The notes below the pieces were generated by a model. It was not told where the DNA came from, did not search any database, and saw only the letters and a program-made list of their open reading frames with translations. Position numbers and translations under genes: made by a program. Shown one piece after another: positions 5,523 through 7,636 of a stretch of DNA of 7,636 nt (positions within the stretch are counted from its first letter, which is position 1; each line of letters starts with the position of its first letter). This DNA comes from JBOFEH01 sp051650265 (lineage in GTDB: Bacteria > Bacillota > Clostridia > Lachnospirales > Cellulosilyticaceae). The DNA lies in the NCBI GenBank assembly GCA_051650265.1, contig JBOFIR010000129.1, forward strand, positions 1-7,636, written 5' to 3'.

Positions 5523-5810
5523 CTATACTTTAGACATCATGCGGCACAAGCATTCGCCTAGAATCTTCAAAGTAATAAATCCCCATAGGAAGATACTTCC
5601 ACTAATAATTACCCATAAAAATAGACTCTGCTGTTCGATTACTGCCGTCGGTGCATACGCCGCCGTCCTTAAAATCCCCACTTCTTTTGTTACAAAAGAA
5701 CAATAGTAGCCGATTAGGATCGCACCTATTGTCAAGGGAATACAATTCAAACCTACTAGCAACTGACATAGCCTTTTATGGGATAAATGACATAACTGTA
5801 GCTTCTTCAT
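5523..5810 (-). CDS. Small two-helix membrane protein, 95 aa
   Basis: Function not recognised. From the chosen start, helices are predicted about residues 16-40 ('LLVGLNCIPLTIGAILIGYY') and 62-85 ('SLFLWVIISGSIFLWGFITL'), with a polar loop between them. The N-terminal 15 residues are rich in Lys, Arg and His, suggesting a cytoplasmic N-terminus. An open frame extends back to an ATG at 5870, but a perfect AGGAGG (5817-5822) sits 6 bases before the internal ATG at 5808-5810. The extra 20 residues (rich in Leu and Arg) lie in what is otherwise the spacer after the GNAT gene, so the shorter form is preferred. It follows the GNAT stop by 70 bases. Confidence 0.74.
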   Translation of the reverse strand: MKKLQLCHLSHKRLCQLLVGLNCIPLTIGAILIGYYCSFVTKEVGILRTAAYAPTAVIEQQSLFLWVIISGSIFLWGFITLKILGECLCRMMSKV

Positions 5811-5816
5811 CCAACT

Positions 5817-5822
5817 CCTCCT
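5817..5822 (-). promoter_or_regulatory. Ribosome binding site (AGGAGG) fixing the start at 5810
   Basis: Perfect AGGAGG six bases before the ATG at 5810 and inside the longer frame from 5870, so translation most likely starts at 5810. Confidence 0.75.
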
Positions 5823-5880
5823 AAAACTCATCTTACTTATAAGACGTAGCCTCACTAATAGGAGTTCCATTCAAATACCT

Positions 5881-6339
5881 CTATTTAAGGTACAGCTCCA
5901 TGGCATTTTCAACTTCTTCAAACCCACAGCTCGTATAGACACTCTTGCCCTGCTCACTACTATTAAGCCATAATCTTTTAATTTCATTTTCCTTGGCATA
6001 ATCTATGATACTGTTTACGAGTTTTCCAGCTAAACCTCTTTTGCGATAGTCAGGCAGGGTATATATATTTAAAATATATCCTTCTCTACCTGATAAATTC
6101 TCTAGATAAGGTATGCGACTAAATAGGTTTAACGATGCAATAGAAACAATTTTCTCATCTACTACGACTGCCCAGCATAACAGATCTTGGTCTATGTGGG
6201 ATAAAAAATATTGCATAGTTGATAACCTTAATGGTGCTATATCTTCAGTTTCACTTACTTCACCTAGCTCACGAAATAAGCTGATTCGCATATCAACAAA
6301 ATCATTTAGGTGACTTTTATCCAATTTTAATACTTTCAT
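5881..6339 (-). CDS. GNAT N-acetyltransferase, 152 aa
   Basis: Single-domain Acetyltransf_1-type GNAT. The N-terminal 'LDKSHLNDFVDMRISLFREL' (6-25) resembles the usual first helix of many small-molecule acetyltransferases. 'AVVVDEKIVSIASLNLF' (57-73) gives central strands, and the acetyl-CoA loop is Arg99-Lys-Arg-Gly102-Leu-Ala104 after 'ILNIYTLPDYR' (89-99). 'LWLNSSEQGKSVYTSCGFEEV' (123-143) is the closing strand-helix-strand. The length is normal and nothing looks broken. The ATG at 6337-6339 follows GGAGGAG about 7 bases upstream. It is the first gene after the asnS terminator and probably heads the group that ends with the CPCC gene. The substrate is unknown; it could be an antibiotic, amino acid or polyamine. 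Confidence 0.92.
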   Translation of the reverse strand: MKVLKLDKSHLNDFVDMRISLFRELGEVSETEDIAPLRLSTMQYFLSHIDQDLLCWAVVVDEKIVSIASLNLFSRIPYLENLSGREGYILNIYTLPDYRKRGLAGKLVNSIIDYAKENEIKRLWLNSSEQGKSVYTSCGFEEVENAMELYLK

Positions 6340-6383
6340 TTAATTCTCCTCCAAATTTGATTTCATTTGATTATTACTCTAGC

Positions 6384-6411
6384 AAAAAAGGCACAACAAA
6401 TTGTTGTGCCT
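6384..6411 (-). terminator. Rho-independent terminator after asnS
   Basis: AGGCACAACAA (6401-6411) and TTGTTGTGCCT (6389-6399) form a stem of nine or more pairs with a small loop, followed by a run of T (6384-6389). It begins 9 bases after the asnS stop codon, so it closes that transcription unit. Confidence 0.92.
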
Positions 6412-6420
6412 CAATCTTTA

Positions 6421-7636
6421 TTAGAAGTCCGCTTGCCCTGTAGTTCTTGGGAATGGGATTACGTCTCTGATGTTTGTCATACCTGTTACGTACATGATTA
6501 ATCTTTCGAAACCTAAGCCGAATCCAGCGTGGCGTGTACCACCAAATCTTCTAAGGTCAAGGTACCACCAGTAGTCTTCTTCTTTGAGACCAAGCTCTGC
6601 CATTCTTTCAAGTAAGACATCAAGTCTTTCCTCTCTTTGGCTACCACCGATAAGCTCTCCTACACCTGGTACAAGAAGGTCTGTAGCTGCTACAGTCTTG
6701 TTGTCATCGTTGAGTCTCATGTAGAATGATTTGATTTCTTTTGGATAGTCTGTTACGAATACAGGCTTTTTGAAGTGCTCTTCAGCAAGGAAACGCTCAT
6801 GCTCTGTCTGAAGGTCACATCCCCAGTGTACTGGGTATTCAAATTCTTTACCACAGCTTGTAAGGATCTCAATTGCTTCTGTGTAGCTTACACGACCGAA
6901 GTCAGAGCTTACCACGTGGTTTAATTTATCAAGTACACCTTTTTCAACGAATTGGTTGAAGAAAGCCATCTCTTCTGGTGCGTTGTCTAAGATATATTTG
7001 ATCACGAATTTGAGCATGTCTTCTGCAAGTCTCATATCGTCTTCAAGATCAGCAAATGCGATCTCTGGCTCGATCATCCAGAACTCAGCAGCATGTCTTG
7101 GTGTGTTTGATTTTTCTGCACGGAATGTTGGTCCGAATGTGTACACATCTCTAAATGCCATAGCGAAAGTCTCTGCTGAAAGCTGACCACTTACTGTAAG
7201 GTTCGCCATCTTGCCGAAGAAATCTTCTTTGTAATCTACGTTGCCATGCTCGTCAAGTTTTGCACCTACTTGTGGAAGTGTTGTCACTTGGAACATCTCA
7301 CCTGCACCCTCACAGTCACTACCTGTGATGATTGGTGTGTGTGCATACACGAAGTTTCTCTCTTGGAAGAACTTGTGGATCGCATAAGATGCTAATGAAC
7401 GGATTCTAAATACTGCTGCAAATGTATTTGTACGTGGTCTTAAGTGTGCAATTTGTCTTAAGAACTCGAATGAGTGACGTTTCTTTTGAAGTGGGTACTC
7501 TGCTGGGCATGCCCCTTCAATCTCTACTGCTACTGCTTTGATCTCAAATGGTTGCTTTTGAGCTGGTGTAAGGATGAGTTCACCTGTTACGATGATCGCT
7601 GCACCTACGCCAAGTTTTGCGATGTCTTTGAAGTTT
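6421..7636 (-). CDS. asnS: Asparaginyl-tRNA synthetase, 5' end cut by window
   Basis: Class II aminoacyl-tRNA synthetase that joins asparagine to tRNA-Asn in the cytoplasm. The window holds the last 404 residues. The first visible part (1-40) is the end of the N-terminal OB-fold anticodon-binding domain. 'YPLQKKRHSFEFLR' (about 53-66) leads into the catalytic core. 'HTPIITGSDCEGAGEMF' (99-115) and motif 2 'FRAEKSNTPRHAAEF' (171-185) follow. Motif 3 'GFGLGFERL' ends at Arg378, just before the C-terminal 'IPFPRTTGQADF'. The SDCEGAGE block and the RHAAEFW form separate it from AspRS and LysRS. Bacterial AsnRS is about 460-470 residues, so roughly 60 are missing beyond the right edge. Codon choice is more uniform than in its neighbours, as expected for a highly expressed core gene. 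A GTG at 7348-7350 is an internal Val codon, not a start. Confidence 0.97.
   Translation of the reverse strand, partial: NFKDIAKLGVGAAIIVTGELILTPAQKQPFEIKAVAVEIEGACPAEYPLQKKRHSFEFLRQIAHLRPRTNTFAAVFRIRSLASYAIHKFFQERNFVYAHTPIITGSDCEGAGEMFQVTTLPQVGAKLDEHGNVDYKEDFFGKMANLTVSGQLSAETFAMAFRDVYTFGPTFRAEKSNTPRHAAEFWMIEPEIAFADLEDDMRLAEDMLKFVIKYILDNAPEEMAFFNQFVEKGVLDKLNHVVSSDFGRVSYTEAIEILTSCGKEFEYPVHWGCDLQTEHERFLAEEHFKKPVFVTDYPKEIKSFYMRLNDDNKTVAATDLLVPGVGELIGGSQREERLDVLLERMAELGLKEEDYWWYLDLRRFGGTRHAGFGLGFERLIMYVTGMTNIRDVIPFPRTTGQADF

Noticed and set aside
5811..5870. N-terminal extension of the membrane protein to the ATG at 5870
   Set aside because: A perfect AGGAGG lies within it, correctly spaced for the ATG at 5810.
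1..6339. Integron cassette array
   Set aside because: The gene content and orientation fit, but I found no paired RYYYAAC/GTTRRRY sites in the spacers and no integrase, and the spacers share no common hairpin.
614..6339. Anti-phage defence or toxin-antitoxin system
   Set aside because: No nuclease, NTPase, reverse transcriptase, TIR or known toxin-antitoxin family was recognised; the small membrane proteins alone do not support such a call.
6340..6411. Promoter for the GNAT at 6339 overlapping the asnS terminator (TTGTTG, 18 bases, AATAAT)
   Set aside because: The -35 match is poor and lies in the terminator stem; it is too weak to list, although a promoter is expected nearby.

Overview
The window is AT-rich DNA from a low-GC Gram-positive bacterium. 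A clostridial (Lachnospirales-like) host is my best guess. It rests on the AT-rich codons, the strong AGGAGG-type ribosome binding sites, the asnS sequence and the typical Firmicute accessory families. The genus cannot be fixed from the sequence alone. All 13 supported genes lie on the minus strand, so transcription runs from the right edge (asnS) to the left edge. No gene-free stretch exceeds 130 bases. No tRNA, rRNA, CRISPR array, transposase or integrase was seen.

Right end (6421-7636): the C-terminal 404 residues of asparaginyl-tRNA synthetase (asnS), a core gene, closed by a clear Rho-independent terminator at 6384-6411. Next (6339 down to 4899) comes a four-gene group: a GNAT acetyltransferase, two small two-helix membrane proteins and a CPCC-type zinc-ribbon protein. 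It ends in a strong terminator whose stem contains the last gene's stop codon.

Middle and left (4849 down to 1): an extended -10 promoter candidate precedes nine more genes with no visible terminator between them. In transcription order they are a two-helix membrane protein, a SpeG/BltD-like GNAT, a class I SAM methyltransferase, a lipoprotein, a Nudix hydrolase overlapping a tandem-domain GNAT by 20 bases, a cytidine/blasticidin-S-deaminase-like enzyme, a three-to-four-helix membrane protein, and a RimJ/RimL-like GNAT cut by the left edge.

The general picture is an accessory zone of small, co-oriented genes downstream of a housekeeping gene. Four of them are GNATs; the rest include a deaminase, a Nudix hydrolase and a methyltransferase. 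These chemistries typically modify small molecules, nucleotides or antibiotics, but no shared pathway is visible. The layout resembles an integron cassette array, but no attC-like sites or integrase are present, so I do not call it one. The most useful specific points are three start-site corrections, the overlapping Nudix-GNAT pair, the Bsr-like deaminase, an inverted repeat upstream of the Nudix gene, and a 14-base sequence repeated next to two ribosome binding sites. I did not find convincing evidence of a novel multi-gene system.
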